From: Shewanella sp. 1CM18E
GTDB lineage: Bacteria > Pseudomonadota > Gammaproteobacteria > Enterobacterales > Shewanellaceae
Direction of reading: 5' to 3'
Assembly: GCF_023161665.1 (NCBI RefSeq)
Contig: NZ_JALNTW010000016.1
Location: 1-64,000, forward strand
Length of the DNA stretch: 64,000 bases
In this document: positions 18,869 through 29,295 of the stretch, piece after piece
Numbering within the stretch: the stretch's first letter is position 1
How the letters are laid out: each line of letters opens with the position of its first letter
Position numbers and translations under genes: made by a program
Notes under the pieces: generated by a model
What the model saw: only the letters and a program-made list of their open reading frames with translations
The model's database searches: none
Told to the model about the DNA's origin: nothing

Positions 18869-20158
18869 TTAATCGCGCTTATCAAGCTCTACAAAATCGC
18901 GCTTAGCATCACCAGTGTATAGCTGACGAGGACGGCTGATCTTGTGACCTGGCTGATCTAGCATCTCTTTCCAGTGGGCAATCCAACCGACAGTACGCGC
19001 AAGGGCGAATAGTACAGTGAACATGCTTGTAGGAATACCGATAGCCTTCATGATGATCCCTGAGTAGAAATCAACATTTGGATAAAGCTTCTTAGAGACG
19101 AAATACTCATCTTCTAGTGCAATGCGCTCAAGTTCCATTGCTACGTCTAGAAGTGGATCGTTGACCTTAAGTTCAGCAAGCACTTCATGACATGTTTCGC
19201 GCATCACTTTCGCGCGAGGGTCGAAGTTCTTGTAAACACGGTGACCAAAGCCCATTAGACGGAAAGGATCTTCTTTGTCCTTAGCACGTGCAATAAACTC
19301 AGGAATACGATCAACAGTGCCAATCTCTTCGAGCATGTTTAGGCATGCTTCGTTAGCACCGCCGTGTGCTGGTCCCCAAAGTGATGCAATACCTGCAGCA
19401 ATACATGCAAACGGGTTAGCACCTGAAGAGCCAGCTAAACGTACTGTTGATGTTGAAGCGTTTTGCTCGTGGTCCGCGTGTAGGATAAAGATACGATCCA
19501 TTGCACGTTCAACGATTGGATTCACCTTATATTCTTCACAAGGTACACCAAACATCATGCTTAGGAAGTTACCGGCATAGCTAAGCTCGTTACGTGGGTA
19601 AACAAACGGTTGACCGATTGAGTACTTGTAGCACATAGCTGCGATAGTTGGCATCTTTGATACTAAGCGGTATGCAGCGATTTCACGGTGACGTTCATCG
19701 TTTACATCCAAAGAATCTTGGTAGAACGCCGAAAGCGCGCCGGTTACACCACATAGCATTGCCATTGGGTGAGCATCACGTCTGAAGCCTCTAAAGAAGG
19801 CTGCAAGTTGCTCATTTACCATGGTGTGAGTTTTTACTGTGTGCTCAAACGTGTCGTATTGAGCTTTATTTGGCAACTCTCCGTAGAGTAGCAAATAACA
19901 TAAATCTAAATAGTCAGACTCTACTGCCAACTGATCGATTGGGTAACCGCGGTGAAGCAGTATGCCTTTTTCGCCGTCGATGTAGGTGATCGCTGATTCA
20001 CAGGATGCGGTCGCAAGAAATCCTGGATCAAAAGTAAAGTGACCTTTGCTACCTAGCTTACTGATATCGATTACATCAAAACCTGCCGTACCTTCTTTAA
20101 TAGGCAGTTCGATTGAATCGTTCCCTGGTAGTTCTAACTTGGCTATATTGTCAGCCAT
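18869..20158 (-). CDS. gltA: Citrate synthase (type II, hexameric)
   Basis: A 429-residue enzyme that condenses acetyl-CoA and oxaloacetate to citrate. The length and N-terminal domain (beginning [14 protein letters not shown]) are those of the NADH-sensitive gammaproteobacterial type. Catalytic motifs are visible: [30 protein letters not shown] (active-site His) and [14 protein letters not shown] (His and Arg). The C-terminus ([11 protein letters not shown]) is canonical. The gene diverges from sdhCDAB across a 432-base gap, the usual enteric arrangement, so both may share regulators. Confidence 0.97.
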   Translation of the reverse strand: MADNIAKLELPGNDSIELPIKEGTAGFDVIDISKLGSKGHFTFDPGFLATASCESAITYIDGEKGILLHRGYPIDQLAVESDYLDLCYLLLYGELPNKAQYDTFEHTVKTHTMVNEQLAAFFRGFRRDAHPMAMLCGVTGALSAFYQDSLDVNDERHREIAAYRLVSKMPTIAAMCYKYSIGQPFVYPRNELSYAGNFLSMMFGVPCEEYKVNPIVERAMDRIFILHADHEQNASTSTVRLAGSSGANPFACIAAGIASLWGPAHGGANEACLNMLEEIGTVDRIPEFIARAKDKEDPFRLMGFGHRVYKNFDPRAKVMRETCHEVLAELKVNDPLLDVAMELERIALEDEYFVSKKLYPNVDFYSGIIMKAIGIPTSMFTVLFALARTVGWIAHWKEMLDQPGHKISRPRQLYTGDAKRDFVELDKRD

Positions 20159-20264
20159 ACCCCATTCTCCTTACTTCATTCTTATTGAGTGCGGCTTATC
20201 AAACGACAATACTTTACAGTGAATCTAGATCACATTTCAATTTAAATAAGCGTTTAAATTTGTT

Positions 20265-20276
20265 AGACCATGGTCT
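20265..20276. promoter_or_regulatory. Palindromic candidate operator
   Basis: The perfect 12-base palindrome AGACCATGGTCT lies 107 bases upstream of gltA. The symmetry suggests a dimeric repressor or activator site. It does not match a regulator motif that I can name with confidence. Confidence 0.35.
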
Positions 20277-20356
20277 TATTTTTGCTTAAGTGCTTGTGCC
20301 AGTAGGCGCTTGGCAGATTTTTTTACCAAAAAAACAAAATTTGCATAATGTGATGT

Positions 20357-20385
20357 TTGTATTTGACATTTCACCCACGTATACT
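20357..20385 (+). promoter_or_regulatory. Candidate sdhC promoter
   Basis: TTGTAT and TATACT are separated by 17 bases, a sigma-70-like pair. A start near 20392 would give a leader of about 200 bases that includes the GCAGCTC hairpin and the CRP-like dyad. Confidence 0.4.
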
Positions 20386-20500
20386 TGCCGCAGCTCAGAA
20401 GAGCTGCACACATTAGCGATAAGTTATCACTTGTTTACACGCTTAATTAGTGGTTGCTAAATCTGTTAAATGTTTGTTTCAAGTTTTCTTTTGTAAAAGT

Positions 20501-20530
20501 TCTAAACCGTGATCTGAATCACTGTTTAGA
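20501..20530. promoter_or_regulatory. CRP-like dyad upstream of sdhC
   Basis: The core CGTGA-N6-TCACT (20508-20523) matches the CRP consensus TGTGA-N6-TCACA at eight of ten positions. It sits inside a wider dyad, with TCTAAAC at the left end and GTTTAGA at the right. It is centred 75 bases before the sdhC start. Confidence 0.5.
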
Positions 20531-20590
20531 ATTTAAGCAAAAGCGGTTCGTATAACAAAAATTAGCTCAATTGAGCAGAGTGAGCAGAAC

Positions 20591-20965
20591 GTGAAAAAGC
20601 AAAGACCTGTCCATTTAGATCTGCAGACCATACGCTTCCCTGCAACAGCTATTGCGTCCATTCTTCATCGTGTATCGGGCGTCATCATGCTGTTTGCCGT
20701 TGGAATTCTTATCTGGTTGTTGAATGAATCTTTAGCATCAGCCGAGAGTTTCGCAGGCGTCCAATCTCTTTTTGATAACTTCGTCGTTAAGTTCATCATT
20801 TGGGGAATTCTTACCGCGCTGGGTTATCACTTGATAGTGGGTATTCGCCACTTAGTGATGGATGCTGGCTACTGGGAAGAACTCTCTTCTGGTGTTTCTT
20901 CGGCTAAAGTCGCTATTGCATTGGCAGTAGTGTTTTCAATTATTGCGGGGATTTGGGTATGGTAA
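20591..20965 (+). CDS. sdhC: Succinate dehydrogenase cytochrome b556 subunit
   Basis: A 124-residue membrane subunit of complex II, starting at GTG. It has three helices. The family sequences RPVHLDLQTIRFP and ASILHRVSGVI are present; in the E. coli family the HRVSG region contributes to quinone binding, and the later HLIVGIRHL region (residues about 80-90) supplies the heme ligand. Its 3' end overlaps sdhD by seven bases. It is the first gene of sdhCDAB. Confidence 0.95.
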   Translation: MKKQRPVHLDLQTIRFPATAIASILHRVSGVIMLFAVGILIWLLNESLASAESFAGVQSLFDNFVVKFIIWGILTALGYHLIVGIRHLVMDAGYWEELSSGVSSAKVAIALAVVFSIIAGIWVW

Positions 20966-21306
20966 CTAACGCAGCAAGTCTTGGTCGCAGCGGTGTCCAT
21001 GACTTTATTCTTATACGTGCAAGTGCCGTAGTCCTAGCCTGTTACACCATCTTTTTGGTTGGATTTATTGCATGTAGCTCTCCACTAACCTATGACGCAT
21101 GGCATGGCTTATTTAGCGCATTGCCAATGAAAGTCTTTACAATACTTGCCCTTGTCGCAGTACTGGTTCATGCCTGGATTGGTATTTGGCAAGTCCTAAC
21201 AGATTATGTAAAGAGTGTTTCTCTACGTGGTGTACTTCAGTTTGTTTTTGTCGTAGCAGCCTTCAGTTATTTGGCAGCAGGCATTTTGATAGTGTGGGGT
21301 GTTTAA
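20959..21306 (+). CDS. sdhD: Succinate dehydrogenase hydrophobic anchor subunit
   Basis: 115 residues from the ATG at 20959, the same length as E. coli SdhD; the in-frame TTG at 20953 is not needed. Three transmembrane helices anchor the SdhAB catalytic part. The conserved N-terminus NAASLGRSGVHDFILIRA and the stretch HAWIGIWQVLTDYVK are visible. In the E. coli family a tyrosine in that last stretch takes part in quinone binding. The start overlaps sdhC and the stop is immediately followed by the sdhA start. Confidence 0.95.
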   Translation: MVTNAASLGRSGVHDFILIRASAVVLACYTIFLVGFIACSSPLTYDAWHGLFSALPMKVFTILALVAVLVHAWIGIWQVLTDYVKSVSLRGVLQFVFVVAAFSYLAAGILIVWGV

Positions 21307-23073
21307 GTGGCTATTCCAGTTCGCGAATTTGACGCGGTTGTGATCGGTGCAGGTGGCGCCGGTATGCGAGCCGCTCTACAGATCTCTAAAGAAGGTAAAA
21401 GCTGTGCGCTTTTATCTAAAGTATTCCCAACTCGTTCTCATACTGTATCTGCGCAGGGTGGTATTACTGTAGCACTGGGCAACGCCCACGAAGATCACTG
21501 GGAACAACACATGTACGATACCGTGAAAGGTTCTGATTTTATCGGTGACCAAGAAGCGATTGAGTTTATGTGTAAAACTGGCCCAGAAGCAGTTATCGAA
21601 CTTGAGCATATGGGACTACCATTCTCACGTTTCGAAAACGGCAAAATCTACCAACGTCCGTTTGGTGGTCAGTCTAAAAACTTTGGTGGTGAGCAAGCTG
21701 CTCGTACAGCGGCAGCTGCCGACCGTACTGGTCACGCATTACTGCACTGCCTGTATCAACAAAACGTTAAACATAAGACTGAAGTCTTCTCTGAGTGGTA
21801 TGCACTTGATTTAGTCAAAAATGAAGACGGTGTGATTGTTGGTTGTACTGCAATTGAAATTGAAACCGGTGAAATTGTTTACTTCAAAGCTAAAGCGACA
21901 ATTCTAGCGACGGGTGGTGCAGGGCGTATTTACGCTTCTACCACAAACGCACATATTAACACTGGTGATGGTGTGGGTATGGCGATGCGCGCTGGCGTGC
22001 AGATGCAAGACATGGAAATGTGGCAGTTCCACCCAACGGGTATTGCTGGCGCTGGTGTACTTGTAACTGAAGGTTGTCGTGGTGAAGGTGGATACCTACT
22101 AAACAAAGACGGCGAGCGCTTTATGGAGCGTTACGCACCTAACGCAAAAGATTTGGCATCACGTGACGTAGTCGCACGTTCAATGATGACAGAAATCCGC
22201 GAAGGACGTGGTCTTGATGGTCCATTAGGCCCGCACTGTTTGCTTAAGCTTGATCACTTAGGTAAAGAAACTCTTGAAGCTCGTCTTCCTGGTGTTTGTG
22301 AACTATCACGTACATTCGCACATATTGATCCAGCAGACGGTCCAATCCCAGTATTGCCGACTTGTCATTACATGATGGGTGGCTTGCCAGCTAAAGTAAG
22401 TGGTCAAGTTATTCGCCAAAATAGCGATGGCACAGAAGAAGATGTAACGGGTCTATTTGCGGTTGGTGAAATTGCGTGCGTATCGGTACACGGAGCTAAC
22501 CGATTGGGTGGTAACTCATTGTTAGATCTTGTAGTATTTGGACGTGCAGCAGGTCAACATTTAGGTAAGGCACTAGATGCGACTCCGATTGCAAAAGACG
22601 CAACAGAAGCTGAAATTAACGCATCACTTGCTCGCCTAAATCGCTGGGAAAGCAATAAAGACGGTGAAGATCCAACGGTTATCCGTAAAGATCTACAGCT
22701 TTGTATGCAGCTTAACTTCTCAGTATTTAGAAGTGGTGATGCAATGGCTGAAGGCCTTAAAGAGCTTAAAGCGATTCGTGAGCGTTTAGCCAATGCCAAG
22801 CTTTCTGACAACTCAACTGAATTTAATACTCAACGTATTGAATGTTTAGAGTTAGATAACTTGATGGCCACTGCGATTGCGACGGCTACAGCGGCGAACT
22901 TCCGTACTGAAAGTCGCGGCGCACACTCTCGTGAAGATTACTTAGATCGAGATGATGATAACTGGTTATGTCACAGTATTTATGACCCAGTAACCGAGCT
23001 TATGACTAAGCGTGATGTCAACATGGAGCCAAAACTTCGTGATGCATTCCCGCCAATTAAGCGTACCTACTAA
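21307..23073 (+). CDS. sdhA: Succinate dehydrogenase flavoprotein subunit
   Basis: A 588-residue enzyme starting at GTG directly after sdhD. It oxidises succinate to fumarate with covalently bound FAD. The Rossmann motif [13 protein letters not shown], the FAD-linking histidine in [10 protein letters not shown], the substrate region [11 protein letters not shown] and the C-terminal AHSRED motif are all present. It lies on the cytoplasmic face, bound to SdhB. Confidence 0.97.
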   Translation: MAIPVREFDAVVIGAGGAGMRAALQISKEGKSCALLSKVFPTRSHTVSAQGGITVALGNAHEDHWEQHMYDTVKGSDFIGDQEAIEFMCKTGPEAVIELEHMGLPFSRFENGKIYQRPFGGQSKNFGGEQAARTAAAADRTGHALLHCLYQQNVKHKTEVFSEWYALDLVKNEDGVIVGCTAIEIETGEIVYFKAKATILATGGAGRIYASTTNAHINTGDGVGMAMRAGVQMQDMEMWQFHPTGIAGAGVLVTEGCRGEGGYLLNKDGERFMERYAPNAKDLASRDVVARSMMTEIREGRGLDGPLGPHCLLKLDHLGKETLEARLPGVCELSRTFAHIDPADGPIPVLPTCHYMMGGLPAKVSGQVIRQNSDGTEEDVTGLFAVGEIACVSVHGANRLGGNSLLDLVVFGRAAGQHLGKALDATPIAKDATEAEINASLARLNRWESNKDGEDPTVIRKDLQLCMQLNFSVFRSGDAMAEGLKELKAIRERLANAKLSDNSTEFNTQRIECLELDNLMATAIATATAANFRTESRGAHSREDYLDRDDDNWLCHSIYDPVTELMTKRDVNMEPKLRDAFPPIKRTY

Positions 23074-23085
23074 GGAGAAGGCCCG

Positions 23086-23793
23086 ATGAAATTGGAATTT
23101 GCAGTTTATCGCTACAATCCTGATGTAGACACTAAGCCATACATGAAGGATTACAGCGTAGAAGTTCAAGAAGGTACCGACATGATGGTCCTTGATGCAC
23201 TTTTAAAGCTAAAAGAACAAGATCCGACACTGGCGTTTAGACGTTCATGCCGTGAAGGTGTATGTGGTAGTGACGGTATCAACATGAACGGTAAAAACGG
23301 CCTAGCGTGTATCACGCCTGTTTCTACCTTCAAGGGTAAAAAGATTGAAATCCGTCCATTGCCAGGTATGCCAGTAGTACGTGATTTGATTGTTGATTTG
23401 ACTCAGTTCTACACCCAGTATGAAAAGATTAAGCCTTTCTTGATTAACGATGAGAAAACGCCTGCGCGTGAACATCTGCAATCTCCTGAAGAGCGCGAGC
23501 ATTTAGATGGACTTTATGAGTGCATCATGTGTGCATGTTGTTCTACGGCTTGTCCTTCGTTCTGGTGGAACCCTGATAAGTTCATTGGACCAAGTGGCCT
23601 ATTGCACGCTTATCGTTTCTTGATTGATAGCCGTGATACGGCAACTGAGGAGCGTTTATCAGGTCTTGATGATGCGTACAGCGTATTCCGCTGCCACGGC
23701 ATCATGAACTGTGTTGATGTTTGTCCTAAAGGGCTTAATCCAACTAAAGCAATTGGACATATTAAGTCTATGTTGCTGCAGAGAGCCGTTTAA
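23086..23793 (+). CDS. sdhB: Succinate dehydrogenase iron-sulfur subunit
   Basis: A 235-residue electron-transfer subunit. It shows the [2Fe-2S] motif CREGVCGSDG with a later cysteine at GLAC, the [4Fe-4S] motif CIMCACCSTACP and the [3Fe-4S] motif CHGIMNCVDVCPKG. The ribosome binding site AAGGAGA is clear. An intrinsic terminator follows, separating sdh from suc. Confidence 0.97.
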   Translation: MKLEFAVYRYNPDVDTKPYMKDYSVEVQEGTDMMVLDALLKLKEQDPTLAFRRSCREGVCGSDGINMNGKNGLACITPVSTFKGKKIEIRPLPGMPVVRDLIVDLTQFYTQYEKIKPFLINDEKTPAREHLQSPEEREHLDGLYECIMCACCSTACPSFWWNPDKFIGPSGLLHAYRFLIDSRDTATEERLSGLDDAYSVFRCHGIMNCVDVCPKGLNPTKAIGHIKSMLLQRAV

Positions 23794-23831
23794 ATGCAGT
23801 ACCAAGAGCCGATATTGATATAGCTCTATAT

Positions 23832-23865
23832 GAGTCACTTTCCTATGTGGAGAGTGACTCTTTTT
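23832..23865 (+). terminator. Terminator between sdhB and sucA
   Basis: GAGTCACT and AGTGACTC pair around an inner TCC/GGA helix and are followed by TTTTT. It would end or reduce transcription from sdhC into sucA. Confidence 0.75.
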
Positions 23866-24000
23866 GTGTCAAGGAAGACAAATATAAATAAGATCTGGAA
23901 CTCTAGGGGCTACAGAGATTACAGAGAGTTAGAGTTTATTCTTACTGTCTGTATTTATGACTTTGGCTAAGCACGTGTATACAGTTTGAAAGGAATAGAA

Positions 24001-26820
24001 ATGCACCAAGGCATCATGAAAGCCTGGCTCGAATCGTCACACCTTAATGGCGCGAATTCGACCTATGTAGAAGAGATGTATGAAGCCTATCAAGTCGATC
24101 CGCAGTCAGTAACTGAAGACTGGCGTGTCGTGTTTGATAACCTCCCTCTAGTTAATGGTACATCGAAAGATATACCTGAAGCTGCCCACTCTAAAGTACG
24201 TGACTATTTTCGTAGTCTTGCATTAGAAGGACGTCAAAAAGGCTCACCTAAGGTGACCGACCATGAAGTCGATGCAAAACAAGTTAAAGTCCTACAGTTA
24301 ATTAACGCGCACCGTTTCCGTGGTCATCAGAATGCCAACTTAGATCCGCTTGATATTTGGAAGCGTGACAAGGTATCTGAGTTAGACCCAGCATTTCATG
24401 GCTTAGATAGCGATGATATGCAGCGCCAGTTTAATACGGGCTCGTTTGCTCATGGTGGCGAAACCATGAAGCTTGAAGATCTCGTTAAAGCACTGAAAAC
24501 GACCTATTGTGGTTCTATCGGTGCTGAGTATATGCATATTACTGACACTGATGAGAAACGTTGGATCCAACAACGTTTAGAACCATCTCTTGGTGCTGCA
24601 AATTACTCTAAATCCGACAAAACCCGCATTCTTGAAGGCCTTAACGCTGCAGAAGGTATGGAAAAATACCTAGGCGCTAAGTTCCCTGGTGCAAAACGCT
24701 TCTCATTAGAAGGCGGTGATGCGCTAGTACCTATGATGCGTGAAATCATCTACCGCGCAGGTGATGCAGGTACCAAAGAAGTGGTTATTGGTATGGCGCA
24801 CCGCGGTCGTTTGAATGTGCTGGTTAACATTCTAGGTAAAAAACCATCAGAACTATTTGATGAATTTGCCGGGAAGCACAGTGAATTAAACGGTAGTGGT
24901 GATGTTAAATATCACCAAGGTTTCTCATCAGATTTTGAAACTCCAGGTGGCAATGTCCACCTAGCGCTTGCCTTTAACCCATCTCACCTTGAGATTGTTA
25001 ATCCCGTGGTTATCGGTTCTGTACGCGCACGACTAGATCGCCGCGGTTGTAAGACCGGCCAACAAGTGATGCCAATTACCATTCACGGTGACTCGGCAAT
25101 TACCGGTCAGGGCATTGTGCAAGAAACCTTTAACATGTCTCAAACACGTGGCTTTAAGGTTGGCGGCAGTATCCGCATCGTAGTCAACAATCAAGTTGGT
25201 TTTACCACTAACTTAACTGAAGATGTGCGTTCAACTGAGTACTGTACAGATATCGCGAAAATGGTGCAGGCACCGATTTTCCACGTTAATGCCGATGATC
25301 CAGAAGCGGTTGCTTTTGTGTCACAGCTTGCAGTTGATTACCGTAACGAGTTTAAGCGCGATGTGGTGATTGATTTAGTTTGTTATCGCCGCCATGGTCA
25401 TAACGAAGCCGATGAGCCAAGCGCAACACAGCCTTTGATGTACGCAAAAATCAAAAAGCACCCAACACCAAGAAAGATCTATGCAGACCGCCTAATTGCT
25501 GAAAGCACTTTAGGAAGCGATGACGTGACCTCTATGGTTAACGATTATCGAGATGCATTAGATGGTGGTGATTGTGTGGTTAAAGAGTGGCGCCCAATGA
25601 CGCTGCACTCAGTTGATTGGAGCCCATACATCGGCGCAGAGTGGGATGATGCTTACGATGCTCAGATGTCGATTGATCGCATTAAAAACCTTGCTGATAA
25701 AATCAGTTATGTACCAGAAAGCCATAAACTGCAGTCACGCGTTGCCAAGATTTATAAAGATCGTTTAGCCATGGCCTCTGGCGAAAAGCTACTTGATTGG
25801 GGCTTTGCTGAAACATTAGCTTATGCATCGATTCTTGAAGATAACAAGCGTATTCGTATTACAGGTCAAGACTCGGGGCGCGGTACTTTCTTCCACCGTC
25901 ATGCTGTATTGCACAATCAAAACGATGCAACGGCGTATATGCCGCTGCGTAATATCGCTGATGAGCAAGGGCCGATTGATATTACTGACTCAGTATTATC
26001 TGAAGCATCAGTATTGGCATTTGAATATGGTTACGCAACAGCTGAACCTTTAGGCCTTACCTTATGGGAAGCACAGTTTGGTGATTTTGCTAACTGTGCT
26101 CAGGTGGTAATTGATCAGTTCTTATCATCAGGTGAGCAAAAGTGGGGACGTCTATGTGGTCTTACAATGCTATTACCTCATGGTTATGAAGGTCAGGGAC
26201 CTGAACACTCAAGCGCCCGTCTAGAACGTTTCTTGCAGCTTTGCGCTAACCACAATATGCAAGTTTGTGTGCCATCGACACCTGCACAGGTTTATCACAT
26301 GTTGCGTCGTCAGGTGGTACGTCCTATGCGTCGTCCATTGGTGGTTATGTCACCTAAGTCATTACTGCGTCATCCACTTGCCGTTTCAAGTATGGAAGAA
26401 CTTGCTGAAGGTTCATTCCAGAACATTATCGGCGAGATTGATGAATTAAATGCAAGTAAAGTCGATAGAGTCGTATTTTGTAGCGGAAAGGTTTACTTTG
26501 AGCTGCTTGAGCGTCGTCGCAAAGAAGGCTTAGAGAATGTGGCACTAATTCGTGTAGAGCAGTTATATCCGTTCCCACATGAAGAAGCGGCAGCCGCCCT
26601 TGCTGAATATAGCCACGTTAAAGATTTCGTTTGGTGTCAAGAAGAGCCACAAAACCAAGGTGCTTGGTATTGTAGTCAACACCATTTCTGGAGCGTCATT
26701 CCTGCAGGAGCTCAATTGAGCTACGCCGGTCGTGAAGCCTCAGCTGCGCCAGCATGTGGTTACCCTGCATTGCACGCTCAGCAACAAGAATCATTAATCA
26801 ACAGTGCATTAAAGCTGTAG
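24001..26820 (+). CDS. sucA: 2-oxoglutarate dehydrogenase E1 component
   Basis: A 939-residue thiamine-diphosphate enzyme that decarboxylates 2-oxoglutarate and passes succinyl to the E2 lipoyl group. The ATG at 24001 is preferred over an in-frame TTG at 23986, because AAGGAA sits in front of it. Motifs include HRFRGHQNANLDPL, IGMAHRGRLNVL, the HGDSAITGQG and NNQVGFTT segments of the cofactor site, and RRHGHNEADEP. A 207-base gap with a terminator precedes it, so it probably also has its own promoter. Confidence 0.97.
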   Translation: MHQGIMKAWLESSHLNGANSTYVEEMYEAYQVDPQSVTEDWRVVFDNLPLVNGTSKDIPEAAHSKVRDYFRSLALEGRQKGSPKVTDHEVDAKQVKVLQLINAHRFRGHQNANLDPLDIWKRDKVSELDPAFHGLDSDDMQRQFNTGSFAHGGETMKLEDLVKALKTTYCGSIGAEYMHITDTDEKRWIQQRLEPSLGAANYSKSDKTRILEGLNAAEGMEKYLGAKFPGAKRFSLEGGDALVPMMREIIYRAGDAGTKEVVIGMAHRGRLNVLVNILGKKPSELFDEFAGKHSELNGSGDVKYHQGFSSDFETPGGNVHLALAFNPSHLEIVNPVVIGSVRARLDRRGCKTGQQVMPITIHGDSAITGQGIVQETFNMSQTRGFKVGGSIRIVVNNQVGFTTNLTEDVRSTEYCTDIAKMVQAPIFHVNADDPEAVAFVSQLAVDYRNEFKRDVVIDLVCYRRHGHNEADEPSATQPLMYAKIKKHPTPRKIYADRLIAESTLGSDDVTSMVNDYRDALDGGDCVVKEWRPMTLHSVDWSPYIGAEWDDAYDAQMSIDRIKNLADKISYVPESHKLQSRVAKIYKDRLAMASGEKLLDWGFAETLAYASILEDNKRIRITGQDSGRGTFFHRHAVLHNQNDATAYMPLRNIADEQGPIDITDSVLSEASVLAFEYGYATAEPLGLTLWEAQFGDFANCAQVVIDQFLSSGEQKWGRLCGLTMLLPHGYEGQGPEHSSARLERFLQLCANHNMQVCVPSTPAQVYHMLRRQVVRPMRRPLVVMSPKSLLRHPLAVSSMEELAEGSFQNIIGEIDELNASKVDRVVFCSGKVYFELLERRRKEGLENVALIRVEQLYPFPHEEAAAALAEYSHVKDFVWCQEEPQNQGAWYCSQHHFWSVIPAGAQLSYAGREASAAPACGYPALHAQQQESLINSALKL

Positions 26821-26853
26821 TAATAGAACATTATATAAGAAGGATCGTAATCC

Positions 26854-28050
26854 ATGAGTATCGAAATTAAGGTACCCGTACTGCCAGAATCTGTTGCTGA
26901 TGCAACTATTGCGACTTGGCATGTTCAAGCTGGCGAGCAAGTTTCTCGTGATCAAATCCTTGTTGATATTGAAACTGATAAAGTGGTTTTAGAAGTTGTT
27001 GCACCAGAAGATGGTCAAATTTCTGAATTTCTAGCCGAAGAAGGTGACACTGTTCTTGGTGAAGCCGTTATCGCAAGTTTTGTTGCGGGCGCAGTAGCAG
27101 GGCAAGAAGTGACTAAAGCACAAGCTGAAGCTTCAGCTCCAGTTGCCGAAGTAACAGATGAGTCTAATGATGCGCTAAGCCCATCAGTACGTCGTTTGAT
27201 AGCAGAGCATAATGTTGATGCCAATGCCGTTAAAGGTACGGGTGTTGGTGGACGTATTACTAAAGAAGATGTTGAAGCGTTTGTGAAGAACAAGCCTGCA
27301 GCATCAGCGCCTGCGGCAACGGCTCCAGCAGCGGTTGCACCACTTGCAGAGCGCAGCGAAAAGCGTGTTCCTATGACACGCCTTCGTAAAACGATTGCTA
27401 ATCGTCTGCTTGAAGCGAAAAACTCAACGGCCATGTTAACGACGTTTAACGAAGTGAACATGAAGCCGATTATGGATATTCGTAAGCAGTATCAAGAGAT
27501 TTTCGAAAAGCGCCACGGCATTCGCTTAGGTTTCATGTCTTTCTATGTGAAAGCAGTAACTGAAGCGCTTAAGCGTTTCCCAGAAGTGAACGCATCAATT
27601 GATGGTGACGACATTGTTTACCACAACTACTTTGATGTGAGCATCGCTGTATCAACTCCTCGTGGCCTTGTAACACCAGTTCTCCGCGATACAGACAAGA
27701 TGAGCCTTGCTGACATCGAACGTAACGTTCGTGAACTTGCGATTAAAGGTCGTGACGGCAAGCTTACCGTTGATGATATGACTGGCGGTAACTTCACTGT
27801 GACTAACGGTGGTGTGTTTGGCTCGCTAATGTCGACGCCAATTTTGAATTTGCCACAGAGCGCAATCTTAGGCATGCATGCCATTAAAGATCGCCCAATG
27901 GCAGTAAATGGTCAGGTTGAAATCCTGCCTATGATGTACCTAGCGCTTTCTTACGATCACCGTATTGTAGATGGTCGTGAATCAGTTGGTTACTTGGTAG
28001 CTATTAAAGACTTCCTAGAAGATCCAACTCGTTTGTTACTTGACCTTTAG
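26854..28050 (+). CDS. sucB: Dihydrolipoyllysine succinyltransferase (E2)
   Basis: A 398-residue core enzyme of the 2-oxoglutarate dehydrogenase complex. It has one lipoyl domain (lysine in [12 protein letters not shown], about residue 43), a short Ala/Glu-rich linker, the peripheral-subunit-binding domain ([15 protein letters not shown], about 107-145), a Pro/Ala-rich linker, and the catalytic domain ending with [13 protein letters not shown]. The matching E3 gene lpd is not in the window; in related bacteria it sits with the pyruvate dehydrogenase genes. Confidence 0.97.
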   Translation: MSIEIKVPVLPESVADATIATWHVQAGEQVSRDQILVDIETDKVVLEVVAPEDGQISEFLAEEGDTVLGEAVIASFVAGAVAGQEVTKAQAEASAPVAEVTDESNDALSPSVRRLIAEHNVDANAVKGTGVGGRITKEDVEAFVKNKPAASAPAATAPAAVAPLAERSEKRVPMTRLRKTIANRLLEAKNSTAMLTTFNEVNMKPIMDIRKQYQEIFEKRHGIRLGFMSFYVKAVTEALKRFPEVNASIDGDDIVYHNYFDVSIAVSTPRGLVTPVLRDTDKMSLADIERNVRELAIKGRDGKLTVDDMTGGNFTVTNGGVFGSLMSTPILNLPQSAILGMHAIKDRPMAVNGQVEILPMMYLALSYDHRIVDGRESVGYLVAIKDFLEDPTRLLLDL

Positions 28051-28075
28051 GCCAAGAACAAACAATACCCTCGTG

Positions 28076-28093
28076 CAGGCCCGTTTGGGCCTG
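28076..28093 (+). other. Hairpin between sucB and sucC
   Basis: A perfect 7-bp stem CAGGCCC / GGGCCTG with a GTTT loop. No T run follows, so it is not a standard terminator. It could protect or process the mRNA, or adjust sucC expression relative to sucAB. Confidence 0.55.
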
Positions 28094-28128
28094 TTGAAAT
28101 ACACAAGAAGTATAATGGATAGATCATC

Positions 28129-29295
28129 ATGAATTTGCATGAATATCAGGCAAAATCTCTATTTGCCGAATATGGTTTACCAGTGTCAGAAGGTTTTGCA
28201 TGTGATACTGCCCAAGAAGCAGTAGAAGCAGCGGGCCATATTGGCGGTGATATGTGGGTTGTTAAGTGTCAAGTACACGCTGGCGGCCGTGGTAAAGCAG
28301 GTGGCGTTAAAGTCACTGGAGATAAAGAAGAGATCCGCGCATTCGCTGAACATTGGTTAGGTAAGAACCTTGTGACTTACCAAACTGACGAGAAAGGTCA
28401 GCCAGTTGCTAAAATCTTAGTAGAAAGCTGCACTGACATTGCAAATGAATTATACCTAGGTGCAGTTGTAGACCGTGCGACACGTCGCGTTGTGTTTATG
28501 GCATCTACTGAAGGTGGTGTGGAAATTGAAACTGTGGCTGAAGAAACGCCAGAGCTAATCCACAAAGCGATTATTGACCCACTAACAGGTCCACAACCAT
28601 ACCAGGCTCGTGATCTTGGCTTTAAGTTAGGTTTAAACCCAACTCAAATGAAGCAGTTCACTAAAGTCTTTATGGGCTTAGCGAAAATGTTTGAAGATCA
28701 CGATTTCGCACTACTTGAAATCAACCCGCTTGTTATCACTGACGAAGGCAACATTCACTGTCTTGATGGCAAGATTGGTATCGATGGTAATGCGCTATTC
28801 CGTCAACCAAAAATCCGTGAAATGCACGATCCATCACAAGATGATGCACGTGAAGCACATGCGGCTAAGTTCGAGCTTAACTATGTTGCACTAGACGGAA
28901 ACGTTGGCTGCATGGTTAACGGTGCTGGCCTAGCAATGGGTACGATGGATATCGTAAACCTACATGGTGGCAAGCCTGCTAACTTCCTAGACGTTGGTGG
29001 TGGAGCAACTAAAGAACGTGTTGCTGAAGCATTTAAGATCATCCTATCTGACGATAACGTTAAAGCGGTTCTAGTGAACATCTTTGGTGGTATCGTACGT
29101 TGTGACATGATTGCTGAAGGCATCATAGGCGCAGTTAAAGAAGTGGGTGTTGAAGTGCCTGTAGTTGTGCGTCTTGAAGGTACTAACGCTGACCTAGGTC
29201 GCGATGTATTGGCAAGCTCAGGTCTTGACATTATTGCTGCAGAGTCGCTAACTGACGCTGCTGTTAAAGTTGTAGCTGCTGCGGAGGGCAAATAA
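28129..29295 (+). CDS. sucC: Succinyl-CoA synthetase beta subunit
   Basis: A 388-residue subunit with an N-terminal ATP-grasp fold ([33 protein letters not shown]) and the metal-binding EINPLVIT region. It couples succinyl-CoA cleavage to nucleoside triphosphate formation together with SucD. Its stop codon overlaps the sucD start by one base. Confidence 0.97.
   Translation: MNLHEYQAKSLFAEYGLPVSEGFACDTAQEAVEAAGHIGGDMWVVKCQVHAGGRGKAGGVKVTGDKEEIRAFAEHWLGKNLVTYQTDEKGQPVAKILVESCTDIANELYLGAVVDRATRRVVFMASTEGGVEIETVAEETPELIHKAIIDPLTGPQPYQARDLGFKLGLNPTQMKQFTKVFMGLAKMFEDHDFALLEINPLVITDEGNIHCLDGKIGIDGNALFRQPKIREMHDPSQDDAREAHAAKFELNYVALDGNVGCMVNGAGLAMGTMDIVNLHGGKPANFLDVGGGATKERVAEAFKIILSDDNVKAVLVNIFGGIVRCDMIAEGIIGAVKEVGVEVPVVVRLEGTNADLGRDVLASSGLDIIAAESLTDAAVKVVAAAEGK

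Larger units (their letters stand above)
20159..20590. promoter_or_regulatory. Divergent gltA / sdhC control region
   Basis: A 432-base gap between divergent TCA operons. It contains a perfect 12-base palindrome at 20265-20276, a plausible sigma-70 promoter at 20357-20385, a hairpin (GCAGCTC / GAGCTGC) at 20390-20407 in the resulting leader, and a CRP-like dyad at 20501-20530. Control of these operons by CRP and ArcA is known in related bacteria; no experiment is implied here. Confidence 0.6.

Noticed and set aside
20218-20234. Possible CRP site AGTGA...TCACA near gltA
   Set aside because: The half-sites are separated by seven bases instead of six, so the spacing does not fit CRP.
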